From Methylobacteriaceae bacterium (GTDB lineage Bacteria > Pseudomonadota > Alphaproteobacteria > Rhizobiales > Beijerinckiaceae), in the NCBI GenBank assembly GCA_019247255.1, contig JAFAPJ010000565.1, positions 1-7,583 on the forward strand: DNA of 7,583 bases, in the 5' to 3' direction. Of the stretch, positions 1 to 5,991 are shown in pieces; the first letter of the stretch is position 1; the number at the start of each line of letters is the position of its first letter. The notes beneath the pieces are model-generated. The model saw only the letters and a list, made by a program, of their open reading frames with translations. It did no database searches and was not told the DNA's origin. A program made the translations under genes and the position numbers.

Positions 1-2
1 TG

Positions 3-1205
3 TTCGACCGCAAGAACTATTTCTATCCCGATCTGCCGCAGGGCGATCAGATCAGCCAGTACAAGTCGCCGATCGTCGGCGAGGGCGAGGTCACGGTCGA
101 CGTGCCGGAGGTCGGGACGATCACGGTCGGGATCGAGCGCCTCCATCTCGAGCAGGACGCCGGCAAGTCGATCCACGACCTGGACCCGATGTTCACCTGA
201 GTGGACCTCAATCGCGCCGGCACGGCGTTGATGGAGATCGTTTCCTACCCCGACATGCGCTCGTCGGACGAGGCCAAGGCCTACGTGACGAAGCTGCGCA
301 CGATCCTGCGCTACCTCGGCACCTGCGACGGCGACATGGAGAAGGGCAACCTCCGGGCCGACGTGAACGTCTCGGTGCGGCGCCCCGGCGAGCCCTTGGG
401 GACGCGCTGCGAGATCAAGAACGTGAACTCGATCCGGTTCATCGGCCAGGCGATCGAGCACGAGGCGCGCCGCCAGATCGCGATCCTGGAGGACGGGGGG
501 CGGATCGACCAGGAGACCAGGCTCTTCGATCCGGGCCGCGGCGAGACGCGCTCCATGCGCTCGAAGGAGGAGGCGCACGATTACCGCTACTTCCCGGACC
601 CCGACCTCCTGCCGCTCGCGCTCGACCCCGCTTTCGTCGAGGACCTAAAGGGCGCGCTGCCGGAGCTCCCCGACGCGAAGACCGAGCGCTTCATCGCGCA
701 ATACGGGCTGTCGCCCTACGACGCCGCGGTCCTGGTCGCCGAGCGCGCCTCCGCCGATTACTTCGAGGCGGTGGCGAAGGGGCGGGACGGGAAGAGCGCG
801 GCGAACTGGGTCATCAACGAGCTGTTCGGGCGCCTCAACAAGGAGGGGCTCGCGATCGAGGACAGCCCGGTCTCGGCCGCGCAGCTCGGGACGGTGATCG
901 ACCTTATCGGCGAGGCGACGATCTCGGGCAAGATCGCCAAGGACCTGTTCGAGATCGTCTGGAGCGAGGGCGGCGACCCGCGCGCGCTCGTCGAAGCGCG
1001 CGGCTTGCGGCAGGTGACGGATACCGGCGCGATCGAGCAGGCGGTCGACGGCGTCATCGCGGCCAATCCCGACAAGGTCGAGCAGGCCAAGGCCAAGCCG
1101 ACGCTTGCCGGATGGTTCGTCGGCCAGGTCATGAAGGCGACGGGCGGCAAGGCGAACCCCGCGGCGGTCAACGAGATCGTCAAGCGTAAGCTCGGGATCG
1201 AATGA
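3..1205 (+). CDS. gatB: GatB, aspartyl/glutamyl-tRNA amidotransferase subunit B (5'-truncated, interrupted by in-frame TGA)
   Basis: GatB binds the misacylated tRNA in the cytoplasmic GatCAB complex, which turns Glu-tRNA(Gln) and/or Asp-tRNA(Asn) into Gln-tRNA or Asn-tRNA. The reading frame is open from base 3 and shows family motifs in order: [91 protein letters not shown], and the C-terminal YqeY-like tail with [17 protein letters not shown]. About 65 codons precede a TGA at 198-200; 334 codons follow, reopening at GTG 201. The usual full length is about 480-500 residues, so roughly the first 80 lie outside the window. The TGA falls just before VDLNR, inside the catalytic domain, so termination there should destroy function. 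A sequencing error, readthrough or a true pseudogene are all possible; the strong conservation downstream argues against old decay. Tail wording such as [13 protein letters not shown] looks Rhizobiales-like (from memory). Identity is secure; functional state is not. Confidence 0.93.
198..200 (+). other. In-frame TGA stop inside gatB
   Basis: In the gatB frame the codons read ATG TTC ACC TGA GTG GAC CTC AAT CGC, so the stop sits one residue before the conserved VDLNR motif. Family members usually carry Tyr, Phe, Leu or Cys at this place. The frame is continuous on both sides, so this is a substitution-type lesion and not a frameshift. GTG 201 directly follows and could in principle allow re-initiation. 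Confidence 0.9.
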
Positions 1206-1678
1206 TCGCGGTCCGTCCCGCAGAGGATCGGGACGCGCAGGACCTCCTCGGGCTCGTCGCGCTCTGCTTTGCTGAATATCCGGGCTGCTTCGTCGATCCC
1301 CACGACGACGTGCCGGACCTCGTCCGGCCCGGGACGGCGACCGCCACCCGCGGCGGTCGGTTCTGGGTCGTGGAGGACGAAAGCGGCCGCGTCTGCGCCT
1401 CCGCCGCGCTCGACTGGCCGGAGCCCGGCGCGTGCGAGATCCACCGCGTCTACGTTCGCCCGGACCGGCGGCGGCGTGGCCTCGCCCGGGAGCTCGTCGC
1501 GCTCGCCGAGCAGGAGGGGCGAGCGGAAGGCGCCGCCCGCGCGCTCCTCTGGTCGGACACCCGCTTCGAAGACGCGCACCGGCTCTACGAGGCGCTCGGC
1601 TACGCGCGGACAGGGGCCACGCGCGAGCTCGGCGACGTCTCGGGCTCGCGTGAGTTCGGCTTCGTTAAGGACATCTGA
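1202..1678 (+). CDS. GNAT family N-acetyltransferase
   Basis: This 158-residue single-domain protein belongs to the Gcn5-related acetyltransferases, which move acetyl from acetyl-CoA to an amine; its substrate cannot be read from the sequence. The acetyl-CoA pyrophosphate loop (motif A) is [13 protein letters not shown] at about residues 83-95, with the R-x-x-G-x-A core at 90-95, followed by the helix [11 protein letters not shown]. Motif B is [10 protein letters not shown] at about 125-134, the usual Tyr-containing end of the fold. The central strands [17 protein letters not shown] (54-70) precede the loop as expected. The length is normal for the family. The ATG overlaps the gatB stop as ATGA, so translation is probably coupled and the gene probably shares the gatB transcript. 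A 166-bp gap follows. Family assignment is firm; the biological target is unknown. Confidence 0.9.
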   Translation: MIAVRPAEDRDAQDLLGLVALCFAEYPGCFVDPHDDVPDLVRPGTATATRGGRFWVVEDESGRVCASAALDWPEPGACEIHRVYVRPDRRRRGLARELVALAEQEGRAEGAARALLWSDTRFEDAHRLYEALGYARTGATRELGDVSGSREFGFVKDI

Positions 1679-1844
1679 CGTTCGCCGCCCGACATCGATC
1701 GATCCGCCTCGCGCACCGTCCCGTCCTTAACACCCCCTCAAGCACCGGCCAGTGAACTGGAGCGACGTTCTGCTCGACGGACGAGTAACGGCGCAGTCGT
1801 TGCCGTGGCCGGTCTCTTCGTGAGCTGCCAGACGGGGCGCGTTC
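1679..1844. other. Intergenic gap between the acetyltransferase and cyclase genes
   Basis: These 166 bp presumably hold the cyclase promoter, but no convincing -35/-10 pair is visible. Small symmetric elements are present: the 10-bp palindrome ATCGATCGAT at 1694-1703, CCAGT-GA-ACTGG at 1749-1760, and a short CTCG/CGAG hairpin at 1773-1785. None is followed by a T-run, so no classical terminator can be called for the gatB transcript. Confidence 0.4.
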
Positions 1845-3716
1845 ATGACCTCGAGATCCGTCAACGCTTCGCTCGCGGTGTCGATCAAGTGGTCGCTGCT
1901 GGCAGCGGTCTTGTTCCTGCTGACGATCCTGGCCGGCGTCTCGGTCACGGCGCAGACGCGTCTCGCGGCGCTCGGGGAGACCGTGAACCAGCTCGGGCGC
2001 GAGCATCTGAGCCAAGTTCGCCAGCTCGGCGAGATCTCGCTCGCGATGACCCGCATCCGGTTGACGGCCGTCCGGGTCGCGTTGACGAGCGCGGCCGACC
2101 AACGGGGCGATGCCGAGGCGTTGCTCCAGCGGCGCCTGTTCGAGTTCGACGCCCGCCTGACCGAGCATCAGCGCGCGATCGCCGAGGATGCGAGCGCCGC
2201 GCTCCTGTTCCAGCGCTTCGTGGCGCGGTGGAAGGATTACCTCGCGATCCAGGCAAGGCTCCTCGACCCCGCGCTCGCGGAGGATCGCGACGCGCGCGAG
2301 CAGCTCATCAACACGGCGACCTTCGCGGCCTTCAACGCGGTCGTGGATGCGAGCAACGACGGCGTCCGGCTCGCGAACCTCAAGGCCGACGAAGCGGTCG
2401 CGAGCGCGGATCGCGAGCGGGCGGCCTTCAGCCTCGTGCTGCTTCTCGTGAACGGGCTCAGCATCGCGGTCGGGCTCGTCACGCTCGCGTTCGTGGTGCG
2501 CGAGGTGTCGCTGCCAATCCGGCGGATGACGGAGGCCATGGAGGCGATCGCCAAGGGCGACCTCCAGACCGAGATCCCCTATGCGGAGCGCCGCAACGAG
2601 CTCGGCCTCATGGCGCGCGCCCTCGCGATCTTCCGGCGGAGCCTCCTCGAGAACGAGCGCCTGAGCGCGGCGACCCGAACGCTCTCCGAGCTCAGCGAAT
2701 GGCTCCAATCCGCGAAGTCCGAACCCGAGCTCTACGGCATGATCTCCGACGTCCTGGCGCGGCTGATGCCCGAATGCCGGGGCGCCCTCTACATCTACGC
2801 TAACTCGCGCGACACGCTCGATCTCGTGACGAGCTGGAACGGGGAGGAGCGGGCGCTCGCCATGCATCCCGACGATTGCTGGAGCCTCCGGCGGGGGCAC
2901 CCGTACCGGCACGGGTCGAGCGAGGTCGAGTTCCGCTGCGCCCATGTGGGGGACGACACGGCCGAGGATTATTGCTGCATCCCGATCCTGGCGCGGGGCG
3001 AGATGCTGGGCCTCATCCACCTCGAGCACGCGCATCCGGCCGGCGAGACGGCGGCGGAGCGCAAGGGGCGCTTCGCGGACCATCAGCGTCTGGGCGTCGC
3101 CTGCGCGGAGCACGTCTCGGTCGCGATCGCCAACGTGAAGTTGCGCGAGGAGCTGCGCGATCAATCCGTCCGCGATCCGCTGACCGGGCTGAACAACCGC
3201 CGCTACCTCCTCGACGCCGCCCGTCGCGAGTTCGAGCGCGCGGAGCGTTCGGGCGCGCCCGTCGCGCTCCTGTCGCTCGACGTCGACCACTTCAAGCAGT
3301 TCAACGACAACCACGGCCACGACGCGGGCGACGCGGTGCTGCGGGCCGTCGCCGAATGCCTGCAGGGGCTCGGCGACGAGGCGATCCCGTGCCGGCCCGG
3401 CGGTGAGGAGTTCACCGTGGTCCTGCCCGGGCTCGGGCTCGAGGGCGCGGCCCTGCGCGCCGAGGAGCTCCGCCGCCGGATCGAGGCGGCGGCCGTGCGC
3501 CATGCCGGGGGCGTCCTGCCTCGCGTCACGGTGTCGATCGGCGTCGCGGCGCATCCCGGACAAGGTCGCGCCGTCGCGGACGTCATGAAGGCGGCCGACG
3601 AGGCGCTCTACGCGGCCAAGCGCAAAGGTCGCAACCGCGTCGAGCTCGCCTCCGTGCGGGATGCGGCGCGCGAGCCGGGCCATAACCCGGACCCGGTGTT
3701 CGGACTCGTCGCCTGA
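1845..3716 (+). CDS. Membrane diguanylate cyclase (sensor-HAMP-GAF-GGEEF)
   Basis: The protein (623 residues) should make cyclic di-GMP from two GTP at the inner membrane. Order of parts: TM helix at about 16-36; an extracytoplasmic helical region 37-193 rich in charged heptads, resembling a four-helix-bundle sensor; TM helix about 194-219; HAMP about 220-273 starting at LPIRRMTEAM; GAF-like domain about 285-430 with a DDCWSLRRG motif (Cys345, Trp346); GGDEF domain about 444-600 beginning DPLTGLNNRRY. The catalytic signature is RPGGEEF (GGEEF at 519-523). The metal/GTP-binding stretch LDVDHFKQFND starts near 478, and SIGVA and AADEALYAAKRKGRN complete the fold. The inhibitory I-site RxxD, expected five residues before GGEEF, reads GDEA, so product inhibition is probably lost. 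There is no EAL domain. ATG 1845 is preferred because it gives a short cytoplasmic N-terminus before the first helix; the upstream GGGGCG is only a weak ribosome site. The input signal is unknown. Confidence 0.93.
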   Translation: MTSRSVNASLAVSIKWSLLAAVLFLLTILAGVSVTAQTRLAALGETVNQLGREHLSQVRQLGEISLAMTRIRLTAVRVALTSAADQRGDAEALLQRRLFEFDARLTEHQRAIAEDASAALLFQRFVARWKDYLAIQARLLDPALAEDRDAREQLINTATFAAFNAVVDASNDGVRLANLKADEAVASADRERAAFSLVLLLVNGLSIAVGLVTLAFVVREVSLPIRRMTEAMEAIAKGDLQTEIPYAERRNELGLMARALAIFRRSLLENERLSAATRTLSELSEWLQSAKSEPELYGMISDVLARLMPECRGALYIYANSRDTLDLVTSWNGEERALAMHPDDCWSLRRGHPYRHGSSEVEFRCAHVGDDTAEDYCCIPILARGEMLGLIHLEHAHPAGETAAERKGRFADHQRLGVACAEHVSVAIANVKLREELRDQSVRDPLTGLNNRRYLLDAARREFERAERSGAPVALLSLDVDHFKQFNDNHGHDAGDAVLRAVAECLQGLGDEAIPCRPGGEEFTVVLPGLGLEGAALRAEELRRRIEAAAVRHAGGVLPRVTVSIGVAAHPGQGRAVADVMKAADEALYAAKRKGRNRVELASVRDAAREPGHNPDPVFGLVA

Positions 3717-3774
3717 CAGGCGCGCCCGCCGGTTCCGCCTTCGGACTCGGCCCGTACATGCGCTGGTTCGCCGC

Positions 3775-3799
3775 CGAACGAGTCCCGCCACCCTCCGTT
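3775..3799 (+). promoter_or_regulatory. Candidate EcfG (general stress sigma factor) promoter
   Basis: The sequence CGAAC, 16 bases, then CGTT lies 83 bp upstream of the start of the small disordered protein. The alphaproteobacterial general-stress consensus recognised by EcfG is GGAAC-N16/17-CGTT, so eight of nine positions match at an accepted spacing. This is the best sigma match in this gap. The implied transcript would have an untranslated leader of roughly 75 nt that includes the GC-rich hairpin at 3840-3854. The match is seen directly; regulation by EcfG is inferred. Confidence 0.5.
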
Positions 3800-3839
3800 G
3801 GCTCGGCATGAGCGGGAGGCGCTGAGCGCGCTTCCGCCA

Positions 3840-3854
3840 CCCCCGGGCTGGGGG
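3840..3854 (+). other. Short GC hairpin in the leader of the small-protein gene
   Basis: CCCCC (3840-3844) can pair with GGGGG (3850-3854) across the loop GGGCT, ending 27 bp before the ATG at 3882. It lies upstream of the ribosome site GGGAG (3870-3874) and does not cover it. It is too short to be sure that it is functional. Confidence 0.3.
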
Positions 3855-3881
3855 GCGTCATGCCAGATCGGGAGTACGACG

Positions 3882-4202
3882 ATGGCGAGTGGTCAGCAGG
3901 GTACCGGCAAGCATTCCCACAAGAGCGCGGCCGAGCCGTATCCGCATACCAAGGATGGCCAGGAGGGCGGAAGCGCTCGCGGCCGGAGCCGGTCCGATCA
4001 GAAGGAGGAGCGGCAGCAGGAAGCCGGCGGCGGCTCCGGCCGGCAGCAGGGCTCGAGCGAGCGCGGCGCCCGTCAGCAGGGCGACAACGCCCAGCAGGGC
4101 GGCGGCGGATCGGACGACCTGAAGTCCCGGGAGTACCGGGACGAGCAGGGCAACGTTCACCACCACACCCGCGCCTATATGGAGCAGCATAAGGGCGAGT
4201 GA
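3882..4202 (+). CDS. Small Gln/Gly-rich hydrophilic protein, probably intrinsically disordered
   Basis: The 106-residue product has no membrane helix, no signal peptide, no Cys or Trp, and only two leucine/isoleucine/valine residues (L80, V92), so a folded hydrophobic core is unlikely. The N-terminus reads MASGQQGTGKHSHKSAAEPYP. Residues 44-73 form three 10-residue units, each beginning RQQ and mostly Gly/Ser/Ala. The end is more ordered-looking, LKSREYRDEQGNVHHHTRAY, with a His triplet at 93-95. I recall similar unnamed proteins in Methylobacterium-type genomes but know no assigned function; the composition resembles hydrophilic stress proteins. ATG 3882 is chosen because GGGAG lies 7 bp upstream and because an earlier in-frame TTG at 3798 falls inside the likely -10 box. 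The gene follows the cyclase after 165 bp and converges on the DUF4345 gene with 9 bp between stops. The EcfG-like promoter upstream suggests stress induction. Confidence 0.75.
   Translation: MASGQQGTGKHSHKSAAEPYPHTKDGQEGGSARGRSRSDQKEERQQEAGGGSGRQQGSSERGARQQGDNAQQGGGGSDDLKSREYRDEQGNVHHHTRAYMEQHKGE
4011..4100 (+). repeat. Three imperfect 30-bp tandem units inside the small disordered-protein gene
   Basis: Units start at 4011, 4041 and 4071, each opening CGGCAGCAGG or CGTCAGCAGG, in phase with the codons. They encode RQQ followed by seven variable small or polar residues. Related CAGCAGG words also occur at 3894 and 4092. The remainder of each unit has diverged, so the repeat is more conserved at its RQQ head than along its length. 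Confidence 0.7.
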
Positions 4203-4211
4203 CCTCGCCTC

Positions 4212-4685
4212 TCAGGCCGGGGCGGGCCCGTCCCGCTCCGGCCGCGCCGCGCGTGCGGCGACCCGCATCTGCCAGAGACAGAGCGCGGGCGTGACGGCGA
4301 GCTCCATGGCGAGCCCGCCGATCATCGGCAGGGAGGGCAGGCCGGTCAGCGCGAGGCCGAGGAGCCGCGACAGGCCGCCCACGACGACGATTAACGTGAT
4401 GAGCTGCAGGCGGCCGCCCTTGCGCTCGATCCCGGGAATGCAGGACCAGGCAAGGAGCCCGAGCCCGAGGAGCAGCCCGGACAGGTAGCGGTAATGGCTG
4501 TCGCCCGAGACCGGCAGCCGGTCGCCCGTCAGCCCCGCCCCGAACAGGACGCCGGCGAGCCCGGCCGAAACCGGCACGAGCCCGCCGATCGCGACCGCCT
4601 GTTGGAGGAGGCGGCGCTCGCGGCCGCGTCCGGGGCGCGAGGGGAGGGCCGTCAGGCTTGGTTGCCTTTGAGCCGTGCGTTGCAC
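4212..4685 (-). CDS. DUF4345 family membrane protein
   Basis: This is a small integral membrane protein of unknown biochemical role. From the GTG used here it has 157 residues, with four hydrophobic helices at about 30-50, 66-84, 94-113 and 120-140. The family-typical block GDSHYRYLSGLLLGLG starts at about 61, followed by PGIERKG, VVVGGLSRLLGLALTGLPS and AMELAVTPALCLWQ. The start is uncertain. No ATG lies close upstream in frame. GTG 4685 overlaps the preceding secreted-protein gene by 34 bp with GGAG 3 bp before it. A CTG at 4655 would overlap that gene's stop as CTGA and give 147 residues, nearer the family's usual size of about 125-135. Either choice implies coupled translation with the upstream gene, so the pair is probably one operon. 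Family assignment is by memory of the motif; start confidence is low. Confidence 0.75.
   Translation of the reverse strand: MQRTAQRQPSLTALPSRPGRGRERRLLQQAVAIGGLVPVSAGLAGVLFGAGLTGDRLPVSGDSHYRYLSGLLLGLGLLAWSCIPGIERKGGRLQLITLIVVVGGLSRLLGLALTGLPSLPMIGGLAMELAVTPALCLWQMRVAARAARPERDGPAPA
4215..4243. terminator. Hairpin at the convergent gene ends, possible bidirectional terminator
   Basis: GGCCGGGGCGGG (4215-4226) pairs with CCCGCTCCGGCC (4232-4243) around a 5-nt loop, giving 12 pairs with one G-U-type position. It starts 13 bp after the stop of the small-protein gene and lies within the last codons of the oppositely oriented DUF4345 gene. No T-run follows on either side, so intrinsic termination would be weak; it could instead protect 3' ends. 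The pairing is seen; the role is inferred. Confidence 0.35.
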
Positions 4686-4963
4686 TGGCTCCAGAATTGC
4701 GGCCACTTCATCCCGGCGGTCTTGCCGGCGGCCTTTGCCTGCTTCCACTCGACCCCGCACTTCTTCTGCCGGTCGCGCGCCGCGAGCTGGCCGGCGGTCG
4801 GCTCCCGGGTCGTCGCTCCCGGACGCGCCGGCGTGTTCGCCGAGCCTGCCGGCGGCCGCTGGACGGACGGGGCGGCAGCTCCGGGCGCAGGCGCCTGCGC
4901 GAGGGCCGGGAGAGCGGTCCCGACCGCGAGGGCGACGGCGGCGAAGGCGAGGGTGCGGCGCAT
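4652..4963 (-). CDS. Small secreted two-cysteine protein (PsiF-like, uncharacterised)
   Basis: The 103-residue product has a clear signal peptide: MRRTLAFAAVALAVGTALPALAQA, with likely cleavage after Ala24, so it should be periplasmic. A Pro/Ala-rich linker (25-57) follows. The compact C-terminal block AARDRQKKCGVEWKQAKAAG...GMKWPQFWSQCNARLKG carries Cys69 and Cys94, probably a disulphide, plus three Trp residues. This block is common in small secreted proteins of Rhizobiales. Its C-x-x-E-x-K...F/W-x-x-C arrangement recalls PsiF, but the match is loose and I do not assign that function. ATG 4963 is supported by GGAG 6 bp upstream. Its TGA overlaps the start zone of the DUF4345 gene, so the two are probably co-transcribed. 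It is divergent from the glutathione transferase, with 248 bp between the starts. Confidence 0.8.
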   Translation of the reverse strand: MRRTLAFAAVALAVGTALPALAQAPAPGAAAPSVQRPPAGSANTPARPGATTREPTAGQLAARDRQKKCGVEWKQAKAAGKTAGMKWPQFWSQCNARLKGNQA

Positions 4964-5211
4964 GAGCGACTCCGATGAGGCGGCGTCGAACGTGCGCCGC
5001 GGGCCGCCATTCTAGGTCTGGTCGATGGCCCCGCAACAGGCGATCGCGCGCTTGGCGGCGACCGCCGCCCGGAGGTATCCTGCGAAGGCTGGAGACCGCG
5101 GAGCTGGCGAGCGGACAAGCGGCCGGAAGGTCGCCGGTCGGTTCGCCTCCGCCCGCGAGGCTGCGGCGACCTGCGGCCGATCGACGGGCCGTCAGCGACA
5201 GGGAGACCAGC
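4964..5211. promoter_or_regulatory. Divergent intergenic region
   Basis: This 248-bp stretch separates the divergent starts of the secreted-protein gene (-) and the glutathione transferase gene (+), so it should carry both promoters. No strong sigma-70 pair is visible. On the minus strand AGAAT-N16-CGTT is a poor EcfG-like match (seven of nine positions). The right half is occupied by the hairpin at 5121-5178. The ribosome site of the transferase is GGGAG at 5201-5205. Confidence 0.4.
5121..5178 (+). promoter_or_regulatory. Strong stem-loop in the leader of the glutathione transferase gene
   Basis: Outer stem GGCCG (5121-5125) pairs with CGGCC (5174-5178). After a 2x1 internal loop, AGGTCGCCG (5128-5136) pairs perfectly with CGGCGACCT (5164-5172). 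After an 8x2 internal loop, GCCTC (5145-5149) pairs with GAGGC (5157-5161) around a 7-nt loop. It ends 33 bp before the ATG, leaving GGGAG at 5201-5205 free. It could be a structured leader, an RNA stability element or an operator. The nested pairing is seen; no known riboswitch class is recognised. Confidence 0.45.
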
Positions 5212-5964
5212 ATGGCCGCCGCCCAGCGCCCGATCGAGATGTATTACTGGCCGACGCCGAACGGCTGGAAGATCTCGATCATGCTCGAGGAGTGCGGGCT
5301 GCCGTATGTCGTGCGTCCGCTGAACATCGCCGCAGGGGAGCAGTTCACTCAGGAATTTCTGGCGATCTCCCCGAACAATCGCATGCCCGCCATCGTCGAG
5401 CACGACGGACCGGGCGGCAAGCCGATCTCGGTCTTCGAGTCGGGCGCGATCCTGGTCTATCTCGCCGAGACGTTCGGCGCCTTCCTGCCGACCGAGCCCG
5501 CCGCCCGCGCCGAGTGTCTCTCGTGGCTGTTCTGGCAGGTCGGCAGCGGCCCGATGCTGGGCGGCGGTTTCGGCCATTTCTACGCTTATGCGCCGGTCAA
5601 GATCGAATATGCCATCGACCGGTTCGCGATGGAGGTGAAGCGGCAGCTCGACGTGCTCGACCGCCGGCTGGGCGAGAGCCGCTATGTCGCGGGCGACGAC
5701 TACACGATTGCCTACATGGCGATCTGGCCCTGGTATGGCGCGGTGGTCACGAACCAGGCGTACAACGCCGCCGAGTTCCTGAGCGCCGACGAGTATCGAA
5801 ACGTCCGGCGCTGGACCGACGAGATCGCGGCGCGGCCCGCGGTGCAGCGCGGCCGGATGGTCAATCGCGTGATGGGCGACCCCGCCAGCCAGCTGCACGA
5901 GCGGCACGACGCGTCGGACTTCGAAACACGCACGCAGGACAAGCTGGTCGCGGCCGACGCTTAG
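5212..5964 (+). CDS. Glutathione transferase, Nu-class-like (YghU/YfcG disulphide-bond oxidoreductase family)
   Basis: The 250-residue cytoplasmic protein has a thioredoxin-like N-terminal domain (about 8-90) and a helical C-terminal domain (about 95-235). Glutathione-site marks are T15-P16-N17-G18 (the TPNG of YfcG, whose Thr/Asn contact glutathione), the cis-proline at P59 in NRMPA, and E77-S78 in VFESGAILVYLAE. The C-terminal half follows YghU closely: GGGFGHFYAYAPVKIEYAIDRF, IWPW, and the tail LHERHDASDFET. Such proteins reduce disulphides with two bound glutathiones and have weak classical transferase activity. YghU is about 288 residues; this one lacks that longer N-terminus and its first domain reads more like YfcG. 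The usual N-capping Asp of the A-D-M-A-I-W-P-W motif is Tyr168 here (TAC at 5713-5715). ATG 5212 has GGGAG 6 bp upstream. The gene converges on tRNA-Asn. I give no symbol because it sits between the two named types. Confidence 0.9.
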   Translation: MAAAQRPIEMYYWPTPNGWKISIMLEECGLPYVVRPLNIAAGEQFTQEFLAISPNNRMPAIVEHDGPGGKPISVFESGAILVYLAETFGAFLPTEPAARAECLSWLFWQVGSGPMLGGGFGHFYAYAPVKIEYAIDRFAMEVKRQLDVLDRRLGESRYVAGDDYTIAYMAIWPWYGAVVTNQAYNAAEFLSADEYRNVRRWTDEIAARPAVQRGRMVNRVMGDPASQLHERHDASDFETRTQDKLVAADA

Positions 5965-5972
5965 AGGTGGAA

Positions 5973-5991
5973 GGAGCCCGGTGCTGGCTCC
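5973..5991. terminator. Small hairpin between the glutathione transferase stop and tRNA-Asn
   Basis: GGAGCC (5973-5978) pairs with GGCTCC (5986-5991) around a 7-nt loop, 8 bp after the transferase stop. Its right arm overlaps the 3' end of the oppositely oriented tRNA. There is no T-run on the plus strand and only TTCC on the minus strand, so termination would be modest at best. Confidence 0.3.

Noticed and set aside
198..200. Selenocysteine at the gatB TGA
   Set aside because: GatB is not a known selenoprotein, the position is not catalytic, and no convincing bacterial SECIS stem-loop is seen just downstream.
1755..1770. GAAC and GTTC pair resembling an alphaproteobacterial LexA box
   Set aside because: LexA in this class uses a direct repeat GAAC-N7-GAAC (or GTTC-N7-GTTC). 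Here the halves are inverted with a 9-bp spacer.
1805..1825. Possible sigma-54 site before the cyclase gene
   Set aside because: TGGCC is present, but the GC doublet expected 10 bp after GG reads CG, so the essential -12 element is missing.
1665..3809. A 714-codon open frame on the minus strand opposite the diguanylate cyclase
   Set aside because: It is Arg/Asp/Glu/Ala-rich shadow sequence with no recognisable domain. Long antisense frames are common in high-GC DNA, and the plus strand holds a clear multi-domain enzyme.
3798..3881. Earlier TTG start for the small disordered protein
   Set aside because: It falls within the likely EcfG -10 box, lacks a ribosome site, and adds a Pro-rich segment unlike the rest; ATG 3882 has GGGAG at good spacing.
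4991..5015. AGAAT-N16-CGTT on the minus strand upstream of the secreted-protein gene as a second EcfG promoter
   Set aside because: The -35 half matches only three of five bases (seven of nine overall); this level of match is expected by chance.
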